This document shows, in pieces, positions 45,788 to 53,826 of a DNA stretch of 64,000 nucleotides (position 1 is the first letter of the stretch; every line of letters starts with the position of its first letter). The notes under the pieces are model-generated. The model searched no databases. It was given only the letters and a program-made list of their open reading frames with translations, and had not been told where the DNA came from. A program made the position numbers and the translations under genes. The stretch comes from Paraeggerthella hongkongensis (lineage in GTDB: Bacteria; Actinomycetota; Coriobacteriia; Coriobacteriales; Eggerthellaceae), in contig NZ_PPTQ01000006.1 of assembly GCF_003340345.1 (NCBI RefSeq), forward strand, positions 1 through 64,000, in the 5' to 3' direction.

Positions 45788-47138
45788 GAGCGCGCGCATG
45801 AAGCGGGTGTCCATTCGCTACGCAGCCCTGTTCTTTGTTGTGTTCGGGTTGATATTCGCCGCGCTAGGCGCATTCGTGTACCAAACGGTCAACGCCAACA
45901 TCTTCAGAGCCGTCGACCAGCAAATACTCATGGTCGGCGTTGGAGAAGACCAATCTTTGGCAACGGGCACCGAAGTGAAAACCGACGCGAACGACGAAAG
46001 CCCGGCGCAAGAAGAGGCCGAGGTTCCGCCGGCGCAAGGCGAAGTTGCCAGCGAGACGCCCCAAAGCCAGATAGTCGAAGAAAGCCTGGAAGGGAATCCT
46101 CAGACCGTCCTACTTGCGCGCGCAAGCGACGGAACCGTGATGGATACGTTCGGCATCTACTCCACGTATCCCAATTTCTTCGAGACCCTGCCGTTCGATC
46201 CCAGCGTTTTGGACACGGCGTACCTCATGGAGAAAAACGGGCATCATTATCGCGCGGCGAACTATCGCGTGGAGCCCGCCGCGGACGGGATTGCGTACCT
46301 GCAAACCATCGTAAACGTGGATTCGGAGATAGCCATCCTGGAGCAATTCAGGTTTACCTTGATCGTCGGCTTATCGATAGCGCTTCTGGTTTGCGCGGGC
46401 GCCAGCTACGCGCTGTCGCGCAAAACGCTGCGGCCCATAGCCGATGCATGGGAAAAGCAAACGGAGTTCGTTCAGAACGCCTCGCACGAGCTGCGCACGC
46501 CCCTCACCGTCATACGTACGACGCAGGAGCTTTTGCTGGAAGAGCCTCACGCTAGGATCATCGACAAGTTCGAAGACATCAGCATCACCATCGAAGAGGC
46601 GGGAAGGCTGTCCCGGCTGACCAAAGACCTCTTGGCGCTGACCACCGCAGACGCGGAGGACAATGCAGCCGACATGACCGAGCTTGACCTTGGCGCTCTG
46701 GCAAGCGGCGTCGCGGCGGCCTATGAGGATCTGGCGCTGGCTGAGGGAAAAACGCTAACCGTGCGCACATCGGACAACGTCTTGGTGCAAGGCGATCGAG
46801 ACAAGCTGCAGCAGCTTCTGGCCATCCTGTTGGACAACGCGCTCAAATACACCGAGGGAGGCGATGCGATTCGAGTATCAGTCGAAGAACGCGGAGCGTC
46901 GGCTCTGCTGCTGGTTTCGGACAACGGCGTGGGAGTGAGCAGCGAGGATCTAAGTCGGGTATTCGATCGATTCTATCGCGCCGACAAGGCGCGCTCTCGA
47001 GAAACGGGCGGGAACGGACTGGGGCTTTCCATTGCGAAAAGCATCATGGACGCGCATGGGGGCGCCATCAAGATGACGCGCAATCCCTCTGGAGGGGTCA
47101 CGGTAACGGCATCGTTCAAGAAGGCTACGGCCAGATAG
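45780..47138 (+). CDS. Sensor histidine kinase
   Basis: Kinase of 452 residues. A span at about 12-35, an extracellular region of about 155 residues with a low-complexity acidic/Pro/Glu/Gln segment, a second span near 195-217, then HisKA (phosphorylated His in VQNASHELRTPLTVIRTTQE) and HATPase domains (LLDNALKYTEGGDAIRV, VSDNGVGVSSEDLSRVFDRF, GGNGLGLSIAKSIMDAHGG). There is no clear HAMP between span 2 and HisKA. Cognate to the response regulator upstream. Confidence 0.94.
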   Translation: MRESARMKRVSIRYAALFFVVFGLIFAALGAFVYQTVNANIFRAVDQQILMVGVGEDQSLATGTEVKTDANDESPAQEEAEVPPAQGEVASETPQSQIVEESLEGNPQTVLLARASDGTVMDTFGIYSTYPNFFETLPFDPSVLDTAYLMEKNGHHYRAANYRVEPAADGIAYLQTIVNVDSEIAILEQFRFTLIVGLSIALLVCAGASYALSRKTLRPIADAWEKQTEFVQNASHELRTPLTVIRTTQELLLEEPHARIIDKFEDISITIEEAGRLSRLTKDLLALTTADAEDNAADMTELDLGALASGVAAAYEDLALAEGKTLTVRTSDNVLVQGDRDKLQQLLAILLDNALKYTEGGDAIRVSVEERGASALLLVSDNGVGVSSEDLSRVFDRFYRADKARSRETGGNGLGLSIAKSIMDAHGGAIKMTRNPSGGVTVTASFKKATAR

Positions 47139-47160
47139 CGGGAACTTGCTTGCAGGCGTG

Positions 47161-47240
47161 GGCGCGGTGGTGCGCGTAGGCGCGGCGGTGCGCGTAGGCG
47201 CGGGCGCGGCGGTGCGGCTCGCGTGGGCGCGGGCGTGGTA
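47161..47240. repeat. GC-rich short tandem repeat
   Basis: Units of 18 bp (GCGCGGTGGTGCGCGTAG, then GCGCGGCGGTGCGCGTAG) followed by degenerate GCGTGGGCGCGG copies to about 47270. No gene. Confidence 0.55.
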
Positions 47241-47280
47241 GCACGCGTGGGCGCGGCGGGGCGGCTCGCGCTCGCCCTGA

Positions 47281-47316
47281 AACAAAACAGGCCACCGGTT
47301 GAAAACCGATGACCTG
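47281..47316 (-). terminator. Terminator after tRNA-Arg
   Basis: On the minus strand CAGGTCATCGGTT and AACCGGTGGCCTG pair around TTC and are followed by TTTTGTTT, 10 bp past the tRNA 3' end. Confidence 0.85.
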
Positions 47317-47326
47317 CAGCATCCAA

Positions 47327-47402
47327 TGGTGCCCCCGGCGCGATTCGAACGCGCGGCACCCGCTTTAGGAGAGCGGTGCTCTGTCCCCTGAGCTACGGAG
47401 GC
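47327..47402 (-). tRNA. tRNA-Arg (anticodon CCU)
   Basis: A 76-nt cloverleaf on the minus strand: acceptor GCCTCCG/CGGGGGC with one G-U pair, D-arm AGCTCAGGGGACAGAGC, anticodon stem-loop CCGCT-CTCCTAA-AGCGG, T-arm GCGCGTTCGAATCGCGC, discriminator A and an encoded CCA end. Followed by a terminator. Confidence 0.95.
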
Positions 47403-47420
47403 GCGGTGGCTATTGTAACA

Positions 47421-48068
47421 TTAAACGAAGTTGAGCAAGTCTCGCGCATCCTCGATCACGATATCCGCGCCCGCTTCTTGAAGATGGGCCGCATCATGAT
47501 ACCCCCATGCAACACCCATGGCGAACGTGCCGGCATTGCGCGACACCTTGATGTCACCCGGGGAATCCCCCACGTAGATAGTGCGGTCGGGCGTCGAGCC
47601 CAGTTCGGAAATGGTTCGGAGCAGGCCCGTGGGGTCGGGCTTGCGAGGAATCTGGTCGCACTCCCCGTACATCACCTCGAACAGATCGGGCATGTGCTGA
47701 TCGATCACGTCATGGACGCCTTGATCGAACTTGTTCGACAAAACGCCCAGACGAACACCGCGATGCTTGAGCTCGGCCAGGGTTTCGATCATGTGCGGAT
47801 ACGGGCTGGTAAGCTTGTTGCCAATCTGAGGGTACAAATCCTTCCAACGCTGCATGACGGCCTCGGCTTGCTCGGGCGACGTGCTGGCGGGAACAGCTTG
47901 GTACATAAGCGCACGTGCCCCATTGCCAACAAAGCTATGGATCTCGTCGGTCGTACGCGGGGGAAAGCCGAATTCCCCGAGTGCGGCGTTCGTTAAAACC
48001 ACCAAATCAGGGAGCGTGTCGAGCAGGGTGCCGTCCAAGTCAAACACCAGCGTGTCGAAGCGAGCCAT
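47421..48068 (-). CDS. HAD-family phosphatase (phosphoglycolate phosphatase-like)
   Basis: Protein of 215 residues: motif I FDLDGTLLDT (D10, D12), motif II LGVLSNK, motif III Lys in PRKPDPTGLL and motif IV YVGDSPGDIKVSRNAG, with a helical cap between motifs I and II (about 15-85). Closest to Gph/PGP-type phosphatases; the substrate is not certain. It lies between two tRNA genes on the same strand. Confidence 0.9.
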   Translation of the reverse strand: MARFDTLVFDLDGTLLDTLPDLVVLTNAALGEFGFPPRTTDEIHSFVGNGARALMYQAVPASTSPEQAEAVMQRWKDLYPQIGNKLTSPYPHMIETLAELKHRGVRLGVLSNKFDQGVHDVIDQHMPDLFEVMYGECDQIPRKPDPTGLLRTISELGSTPDRTIYVGDSPGDIKVSRNAGTFAMGVAWGYHDAAHLQEAGADIVIEDARDLLNFV

Positions 48069-48087
48069 GGCAACCTCCTATCATAAG

Positions 48088-48111
48088 AAAAAATCCAAGC
48101 CGAGGCTTGGA
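48088..48111 (-). terminator. Terminator after tRNA-Gly
   Basis: On the minus strand TCCAAGCC pairs with GGCTTGGA around a TC loop and is followed by TTTTTT, 12 bp past the tRNA end and 19 bp before the phosphatase start. Confidence 0.9.
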
Positions 48112-48122
48112 TCGTAAGTCTA

Positions 48123-48197
48123 TGGAGCGGGTGACGGGACTCGAACCCGCGAATGAAAGCTTGGGAAGCTTTTGCCTTACCACTTGGCCACACCCGC
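48123..48197 (-). tRNA. tRNA-Gly (anticodon CCC)
   Basis: A 75-nt cloverleaf on the minus strand: acceptor GCGGGTG/CACCCGC, anticodon stem-loop AAAGC-TTCCCAA-GCTTT, T-arm GCGGGTTCGAGTCCCGT, discriminator T and an encoded CCA end. Confidence 0.95.
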
Positions 48198-48397
48198 AAT
48201 GTAGGAAATTATAACCTTATATTCCCCATTCGTCTGAAAATATCAGAGAATATTCCATCGATAGGCCACATGACGCCTGTCGCAAGGCGCGCGCCTGGCT
48301 TCAACCCAGGTCGCGCGGGTTCTACAAGGCGGCTGCGCACGGCGTGCAGGGCGGACGTCGACAGTCTGCGCCGCCGCGCAGCGCCGACTTGCCACGC

Positions 48398-48549
48398 CAT
48401 CCTGTCAAAACGATCGAGTTTTGCGGCGATTTTCCGCCCTTGAGGGAGCAGCTTCTGGGACGCGTTTTGCATCGTCCCAGGTCATGAAGGTGCAAGAACC
48501 CCTTATCCTGGTTCGAGGACCAGCAAAACTCGCTCGTTTTGACAGGATG
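48398..48549. repeat. 152-bp dispersed palindrome, family 3, copy A
   Basis: Terminal inverted repeats of 27 bp with one mismatch: CATCCTGTCAAAACGATCGA at the left, ending GACAGGATG at the right. The interior includes TTATCCTGGTTCGAGGACCA. A copy with high identity and the same orientation lies at 49782-49934. The VOC-fold gene is between them. Confidence 0.82.
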
Positions 48550-48719
48550 AACGGAACCGATGCGCATCGGAGGCTCAGAAAGCTCGCTCGGCGCCCGCAA
48601 GGCGCACACCCGACGCTCGCCCGGCGCGCACTCGGCGCCCGCAAGACGCCCGACTCCTCCTCAAAACCCCCGGTTGCCGCTCACTTCATCCTAGCTCGAG
48701 GACCGCCCTTGAAAACACA

Positions 48720-48867
48720 GGCGCGAATCGGGGCCTATGGCAAAAAATCGGGCGCCGAAAGCAGGACGCGAAACAGCGCGTTGGCGAAATGCCTGGTCGC
48801 GCGTTCGGAGGCAGCCATTATGTGGCTTCGCATACGGCGCAAATTGCCATAGGCACCGATTCGCGCC
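48720..48867. repeat. 148-bp palindromic element
   Basis: GGCGCGAATCGGGGCCTATG (48720-48739) pairs, with one mismatch, with CATAGGCACCGATTCGCGCC at 48848-48867, and the pairing extends inward to GGCAA/TTGCC. The interior shows no gene. Single copy in this window. Confidence 0.75.
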
Positions 48868-49063
48868 CAAAGCATTGGAACCGCGACCCTCGTGCATGGA
48901 TGTTCGCACACGATAAGCTACTTGCAATATTCTTTTGTTAGCCTAGTATAACTTACAAAAGACGCACCCGCCCGTCCCTAAAATTATTCCCTAGGCAAAG
49001 CAACCCGCAACACTGCAACACCCCCCAAGAACCAAAAAGCGCATTGGAGAAAGAAAGCTGCCT

Positions 49064-49678
49064 ATGAAACTAAGCCACCTCATACTGAAAGTCGAACAGC
49101 TGGATCAAGCTGTTCGAGAATACCGAAAAGAAGGGTTCGCGGTCGAGTACGGAAGAGCGAAAAGCCCGATCAATGCCCTCATCTACTTTTCGACAGGACC
49201 TTATATCGAGCTGCTGGATGGCTCAAGAATGCCCGACGCCGCAAAAGTCCTCATGCGGCTTCTGGGTAAAGGTGCCCTTGTCGATCGGTTCGAACGCCTT
49301 GACTCTTGCGCCCCGGGGTATCGCGAACTCGCTTTGGAAAGCTACGGGAGCAACCTTGCCGAAGAAAGGGCGGTTCTGCGGAAACACGGAATCAGAAGCT
49401 GCGAAGCTCCCGCCCGTCGAGTGGACGCACATGGCAGAGACCTGCGCTTCCGAATCGCATCTCCAACAGCCCTCGACGTCCCCTTCCTCATGACCTACTT
49501 CTCTACCGATCCAAAACCCAAGAACTTCGTCCACCCAAACGGTATCGAGCAAATCAACCGGGTCGTCTACGGCACAAACCCCGTTCGATTCCCGTTGATA
49601 CGGGCATTGTGCGACGACGAGCGCCTTGAGCTTGCATCAGGCGGCAACATCGAGGTCAGCTTCAAGAAACGCGCCTGA
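49064..49678 (+). CDS. VOC/glyoxalase-like domain protein
   Basis: Protein of 204 residues. The start MKLSHLILKVEQLDQAVREY and the second beta-strand TGPYIELLDG are the N-terminal half of a vicinal-oxygen-chelate fold, with His5 and Glu (IELL) as candidate metal ligands. The second half (RFRIASPTALDVPFLMTYFS, HPNGIEQINRVVYGT) looks like a second VOC repeat. No reaction can be assigned. GGAGAAAG precedes the ATG. The gene is flanked by direct copies of a 152-bp palindrome. Confidence 0.8.
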   Translation: MKLSHLILKVEQLDQAVREYRKEGFAVEYGRAKSPINALIYFSTGPYIELLDGSRMPDAAKVLMRLLGKGALVDRFERLDSCAPGYRELALESYGSNLAEERAVLRKHGIRSCEAPARRVDAHGRDLRFRIASPTALDVPFLMTYFSTDPKPKNFVHPNGIEQINRVVYGTNPVRFPLIRALCDDERLELASGGNIEVSFKKRA

Positions 49679-49781
49679 ACCAGCAAGCAGGAGTCGGTCC
49701 CACAGCTATTCGGCACGCGACGCCCCGCCCCTCCGACGGTCGGCGGCGCGACGCCCGCCCTTCCGCGCGGATCGTCGCGCC

Positions 49782-49934
49782 GTCCTGTCAAAACGAGCGA
49801 GTTTTGCGGCGATTTCCCGTCTTTGGGAGAACCACTCCTCGAACGCGTTTTACATCGCCCCAGGTCACGCAGCCGCCAGTAGCTTTTATCCTGGTTCGAG
49901 GACCAGTAAAACTCGTTCGTTTTGACAGGATCGT
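49782..49934. repeat. 152-bp dispersed palindrome, family 3, copy B
   Basis: Same structure as 48398-48549: CGTCCTGTCAAAACGAGCGA at the left, TTTTGACAGGATCG at the right, interior TTATCCTGGTTCGAGGACCA identical. The arms carry a few more changes than in copy A. Gene-free interval 49679-49981 otherwise. Confidence 0.8.
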
Positions 49935-49981
49935 CTCATCCTTGCCGCGCGCTTCAACCCGAAAGCCAAGCGCACGCGCCA

Positions 49982-50404
49982 TCACGAAACTTCTTCGCCA
50001 TCCGCTTGGCCGAGCACCGCGTCAAGCAACTCGAAAAACCGATGAGCTTCGTCGGCAGTATCAAAGCGCAGCGCTTCGGCGTACAGAACGTGCGCAACCG
50101 CCGTCAACGCCGCCGGAGTGTACTCCTCATGGGCAACCGACCCCATAAGCACGCGCGCCCGGCCCCTCCACGGCTCCACCCCTAAACTTCCAATGGAAGG
50201 GCATTCCGTCTTCTGGGCCAAAAGCGTCAACAGATCCTGAGCAGATCCAGCCGCCCGAGAGCGCGCATGCAACTCCGCGCCAGCCGCATGCGAAAGCTCT
50301 TCCAAATCGCAAACGACACCCTTCTCCACCTGCTCATCGCACGGCAAAGCCTTCGGCTTGCTCGCACTGCACGACCTTCGTCTAAAGATATCGAACATGC
50401 GCAT
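49982..50404 (-). CDS. Hypothetical protein
   Basis: Protein of 140 residues, unknown. The start at 50404 is preceded by AAAGGAG. A basic N-terminus (MRMFDIFRRR) is followed by a mostly helical domain: CDLEELSHAAGAELHARSRA, PAALTAVAHVLYAEALRFDT, HRFFELLDAVLGQADGEEV. No motif stands out. It lies alone between the family-3 palindrome and the MarR gene, which is divergent. Confidence 0.65.
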   Translation of the reverse strand: MRMFDIFRRRSCSASKPKALPCDEQVEKGVVCDLEELSHAAGAELHARSRAAGSAQDLLTLLAQKTECPSIGSLGVEPWRGRARVLMGSVAHEEYTPAALTAVAHVLYAEALRFDTADEAHRFFELLDAVLGQADGEEVS

Positions 50405-50689
50405 CGAAGCTCCTTTGCCGCCCCTTCGCAACCTTCACCCGTCGGAGGAAGGCTCGTGCGCCGCGAAATCCAAGTTCCAGCGCGTGTGAAATGATACCGC
50501 CCGAAACGCCCAGCTGAACCATGCATGGACAAACGATCAATATGCCCAACCATGTGCCCATCAAGGCTTCAGGGCGCGCGGTGAACGAGGCGTGCGAACG
50601 GGTGCTTCGCACGAACTCGCGCAATTCGAAACACGGCGCATAATCGAGCGGAATACCCAGCTTGAGGCACGTCAAAAGTCAAGCAACTA

Positions 50690-50767
50690 GTTTGCATACT
50701 AATTTATCAGTTCAATTAATGATTCGATTCGGTATGTAAACCTTTGGAGCCCTGCGAAACGGTTTCG
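50690..50767. promoter_or_regulatory. Inverted repeats upstream of the tandem MarR gene
   Basis: GTTTGCATAC (50690-50699) and GTATGTAAAC (50732-50741) are near-perfect inverted repeats. CGAAAC-G-GTTTCG (50755-50767) is a perfect short palindrome 63 bp before the ATG. In an otherwise AT-rich, gene-free stretch (50405-50830) these are the best candidates for an autoregulatory operator. Confidence 0.4.
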
Positions 50768-50830
50768 ATAGAAAAATAGTAACATTTTTATCATATCCGT
50801 TACGACGCCTTGGAGAGGGTGTATCGATCC

Positions 50831-51712
50831 ATGACGCTGTGCCTACGACTGAACAACTGGGTCATTGCCACTACCGCCGCGCACAAAGCGCTCGCCAAGA
50901 CCATTGGACTTGCAGGCGGCATATCAGTAAACCAGTACCGAATCCTTGCGCGACTGCAGGCATTCGAGCGATTCGACCAAATGCGAAGCCTTGCCAAAAC
51001 GCTCAGCCTGCATCCATCGACCGTTACCATGACCATCAAAGAGCTTGAAGCGATGAACCTGGTCAAAACCCAGTGGGACAAAGACGACCGACGCAACACC
51101 GTTGTCCTGTGCACCGAACGCTCCGTCCAGCTCATCAAAGACATCGACCGAGAAATTGTGGACCAGGTCAGACAGATTTGGGAGCTTTACACCACCGACG
51201 AACTTCTGCTGACATACTACGATTCCTTGAAAACAGCCGCGAACAACCGCGTGATCAGCAAATACGGGCTAACCCTTGACAACGTGGAACGCTCGTACGC
51301 CGAATGCGTGTTCGTCAATCACGCAACCGAATGCCGCGCCCTGAAAAAGAACGGGGTATCCCTGAACAGCTTCAAGATCCTCGCCTGCCTTACCGACGCG
51401 CCCATCGGGCTGTCCCCTATCGTGATTGCGGGCAAGGTGTTCCTACGACCGCCCGAGGTTTCGGAAGCGTTGAAGAAACTCGAGAAGCAGGGATACGTTG
51501 AGCGGCAGCGGTCAGCCTCGGACCAGCGCTACACGTACGCGCGCATCACCGAGCAGGCGCTTTACGACCTTGACACCTTCATCGTTCCCGATTTGCTTGG
51601 AGCTCTCATCGCCATCATTCCCGAAGAGAGTCGAAGCAAGGCTCACCAATACTTCGACATAGCCGAAAAGATTGTCGCGGCCATGCACAAAACGAAGGAG
51701 CCGCCGTTCTAG
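50831..51712 (+). CDS. Tandem MarR-type (double winged-helix) regulator
   Basis: Protein of 293 residues made of two MarR-like halves. Half 1 (about 1-150): GGISVNQYRILARLQAFERF, SLAKTLSLHPSTVTMTIKEL, DDRRNTVVLCTERSVQLI. Half 2 (about 155-290): GVSLNSFKILACLTDAPIGL, IAGKVFLRPPEVSEALKKLE, SASDQRYTYARITEQAL. Each has a recognition helix and a wing. MarR proteins normally dimerise, so this is probably a single-chain pseudo-dimer. The start is chosen at ATG 50831; GGAGAGG lies 14 nt before it, and GTG 50819 is an alternative. Confidence 0.82.
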   Translation: MTLCLRLNNWVIATTAAHKALAKTIGLAGGISVNQYRILARLQAFERFDQMRSLAKTLSLHPSTVTMTIKELEAMNLVKTQWDKDDRRNTVVLCTERSVQLIKDIDREIVDQVRQIWELYTTDELLLTYYDSLKTAANNRVISKYGLTLDNVERSYAECVFVNHATECRALKKNGVSLNSFKILACLTDAPIGLSPIVIAGKVFLRPPEVSEALKKLEKQGYVERQRSASDQRYTYARITEQALYDLDTFIVPDLLGALIAIIPEESRSKAHQYFDIAEKIVAAMHKTKEPPF

Positions 51713-51743
51713 GCCTGCGGCTCCCGTAGCACGTCAATGAGAA

Positions 51744-51780
51744 GGCGCGACGCGACGGCCGGCAACCGTCGCGTCGCGCC
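51744..51780. terminator. Bidirectional stem-loop
   Basis: GGCGCGACGCGACGG and CCGTCGCGTCGCGCC form a perfect 15-bp stem with a 7-nt loop between the convergent MarR and DUF2871 genes. No T-run. Confidence 0.65.
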
Positions 51781-51789
51781 GCAAAAGCC

Positions 51790-52203
51790 CTACGCTGCGC
51801 TTTTGCGCACCTTCAGCAAGATTGCAACAATGCCAACAGCAAGCAGGATATGGCCGATGCCGGCGATTCCCGCCAACGCCGCATCGGGCGCGCTTGCCAG
51901 CGTTACACCAAGCACCTGCGTGATCCCCCGAATCAAAAAGCCCAAGCACGCAATGTTCAGGCCAATGTTGTACACAACAACAAAGGGCATGGTTTTGCCC
52001 TGGGCCGAAAACGAGAACGACTTCTCAAGCAACGCGAGCAGCAGGAAGAAGACCATGCCCAGCACGAAATAGTGGGTATGGATAAACGAAAGGCTCGTAA
52101 ACCCGTCAAATCCCAAAATCTTGGTGAATTCCCGATAGAACACGCCCATCGCCAACGCGATCACCGCATAAACCAACGCAAAAGTAGTGTATTTCTTGAC
52201 CAT
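51790..52203 (-). CDS. DUF2871 family membrane protein
   Basis: Integral membrane protein of 137 residues with four hydrophobic segments: FALVYAVIALAMGVFYREFT, THYFVLGMVFFLLLALLEKS, VVYNIGLNIACLGFLIRGIT, AGIGHILLAVGIVAILLKVR. This matches the DUF2871 pattern, including HTHYFVLGM. The family has no known function. Its histidines in the second span could bind heme, as in related small membrane families, which is unproven. It starts behind GAGGCGAGC. Confidence 0.8.
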   Translation of the reverse strand: MVKKYTTFALVYAVIALAMGVFYREFTKILGFDGFTSLSFIHTHYFVLGMVFFLLLALLEKSFSFSAQGKTMPFVVVYNIGLNIACLGFLIRGITQVLGVTLASAPDAALAGIAGIGHILLAVGIVAILLKVRKSAA

Positions 52204-52428
52204 GCTCGCCTCTTTCCGATTCCAACAAAGCGTTGCGTCGCTCGTCTTTCGACTGCGATCTTCCCAAAGCCCCGACGAAGCCGTTTGCAGCCTCGCGCAG
52301 AGCCCCCTCTTACATGAACATCGTTCATATTAAATGATATTATAGAGGTAGCACAAACGCAAGAAAAGAACCATAACGCTCACATATCAAGCAAATACGC
52401 TGATCAAACGCATCTTGCACAAGAACGC

Positions 52429-53742
52429 CTACTGATACTCGCGACGAGCTCCGCCTTTGAGCACCAGCTTCACACACGTCCCCGCCCCCAACTCGCTTTC
52501 CACGTCCATGTGCGTGCCGGGGCCAAAGTAGCCGCAAATGCGATCGTGCACGTTCTTCACGGCAATCCCCAGGCCCGTCGACGATTCAGGATGCAGAATG
52601 TTTTGGCGAGACTCCTCCGTCATGCCAACGCCGTCGTCCATCACGCGCACGATCACGTCCTGGCCTATCACCTCGCCCGTAATGGTTATCGTCAGCTTGC
52701 CCTCCGACGGCATAGCGTGGCGAACCGCGTTTTCCACCAGCGGCTGCATCAAAAACGGGGGGACCATCATGTCGTCGATGCGCGAGTCGATCTCCTCCAC
52801 CATGGCAACGCGATCGGCCCCGAAGCGCGCCACCTCGAACGTGAAGTACCGCCGCGTCTGCTCCATTTCGCGACCGAACATGATCAGGTCGGCAGAATCC
52901 TCCAGCGTGCGCCGGTAGAACACGGCGAACTCGCGCAGCAGCTTGCGCGCGGTTTCCGGATCCGTACGGATCAGCGAAGCAATGGTATTGATGGTGTTGA
53001 ACAAGAAGTGGGGATTGATCTGGCTTTGCAGCATTTTTAACTCCATGCTGGTAGCCAGGTTCGTCTGCTCTTCAAGCGCAGCGGCGGCCATCTGCGTAGA
53101 CAAAAGCTGCCCGAAGCCCTCCGCGATAGACTTCTGCGTTTCGCTGATATGGCTGGCCCGACGATAGTAGAACTTGAGCGTGCCCTCCACGTTGCGGCCC
53201 ACCGTGAGCGGCACGATGATGGCAGCCTTGATGGTTGAGCTGTCGTGCGGAAAACCGATGTCCTCGGGCGTGAACAGAACGCGCATTTCGCCGTCGGCGA
53301 TCGTGGCATGCGTGGCGTGCGTGCGGATGATGCTGCCCGACGGATTCTCGGACTCTTCGTACCCCGAATACGCCAAAATCCTGTCTTTGTCGGTAATGGC
53401 CACGGCAATAGCGGCCGTCGAAGGAAGAAGCAGTCCGCATATTTTTTCTGCCGCCGTGCGGTCAAGGCCCTCGTTCATGCAGGCCAGCGTACGGCTTGCC
53501 AGCTTGAGCATGGCGTCAGATTGCCGGGCGCGCACCGAATCAGGGTCCATGAGCAGCCTGATGACCACCACGATGGACAGCGTAAATACGATGCCCGCGC
53601 AAAAGAGCGCGATGATGTTGTTGTTCGGCGCGATCAGGTTCCAAATAAGCACCAGGCCCGAAAGGACCGTGATCGTGAACATGAACATCTCAAGGGTGAA
53701 GAAACGGGGCAACGACGCCCGTTCTTGCGACTCTTTCCTCAT
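52429..53742 (-). CDS. LytS-type sensor histidine kinase
   Basis: Protein of 437 residues: two N-terminal membrane spans (FMFTITVLSGLVLIWNLIAP, ALFCAGIVFTLSIVVVIRLL), a GAF-like sensor domain (about 100-200), then the His-kinase type PF06580 region with the phosphorylated His in LQSQINPHFLFNTINTIASL and a HATPase domain (QPLVENAVRHAMPSEGKL, DDGVGMTEESRQN). The ATG at 53742 has GGGAGG upstream. No LytTR response regulator is next to it, so it is an orphan kinase here. Confidence 0.92.
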   Translation of the reverse strand: MRKESQERASLPRFFTLEMFMFTITVLSGLVLIWNLIAPNNNIIALFCAGIVFTLSIVVVIRLLMDPDSVRARQSDAMLKLASRTLACMNEGLDRTAAEKICGLLLPSTAAIAVAITDKDRILAYSGYEESENPSGSIIRTHATHATIADGEMRVLFTPEDIGFPHDSSTIKAAIIVPLTVGRNVEGTLKFYYRRASHISETQKSIAEGFGQLLSTQMAAAALEEQTNLATSMELKMLQSQINPHFLFNTINTIASLIRTDPETARKLLREFAVFYRRTLEDSADLIMFGREMEQTRRYFTFEVARFGADRVAMVEEIDSRIDDMMVPPFLMQPLVENAVRHAMPSEGKLTITITGEVIGQDVIVRVMDDGVGMTEESRQNILHPESSTGLGIAVKNVHDRICGYFGPGTHMDVESELGAGTCVKLVLKGGARREYQ

Positions 53743-53826
53743 GGTGCCTCCCGCACAACGCGACATCTGCACACCGCGCTCGAAATTGCTTCTACAGACC
53801 GCGCGCGAGTATCGTCACCGGGCGCG

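Larger units (their letters stand above)
48198..49063. other. Gene-free 866-bp region with two hairpin elements
   Basis: No supported gene. It holds a GC-rich stretch (48260-48397), the family-3 palindrome at 48398-48549, another hairpin element at 48720-48867, and a short AT-rich stretch (48910-49000) that may carry the promoter of the VOC-fold gene. Confidence 0.6.

Noticed and set aside
47327-48197. Integration site at the two tRNA genes
   Set aside because: Both tRNAs are intact and no integrase, phage gene or repeated tRNA 3' end is seen within the window.
48421-48852. 143-codon plus-strand open frame across the hairpin region
   Set aside because: It runs through two palindromic elements and has no ribosome binding site or homology.
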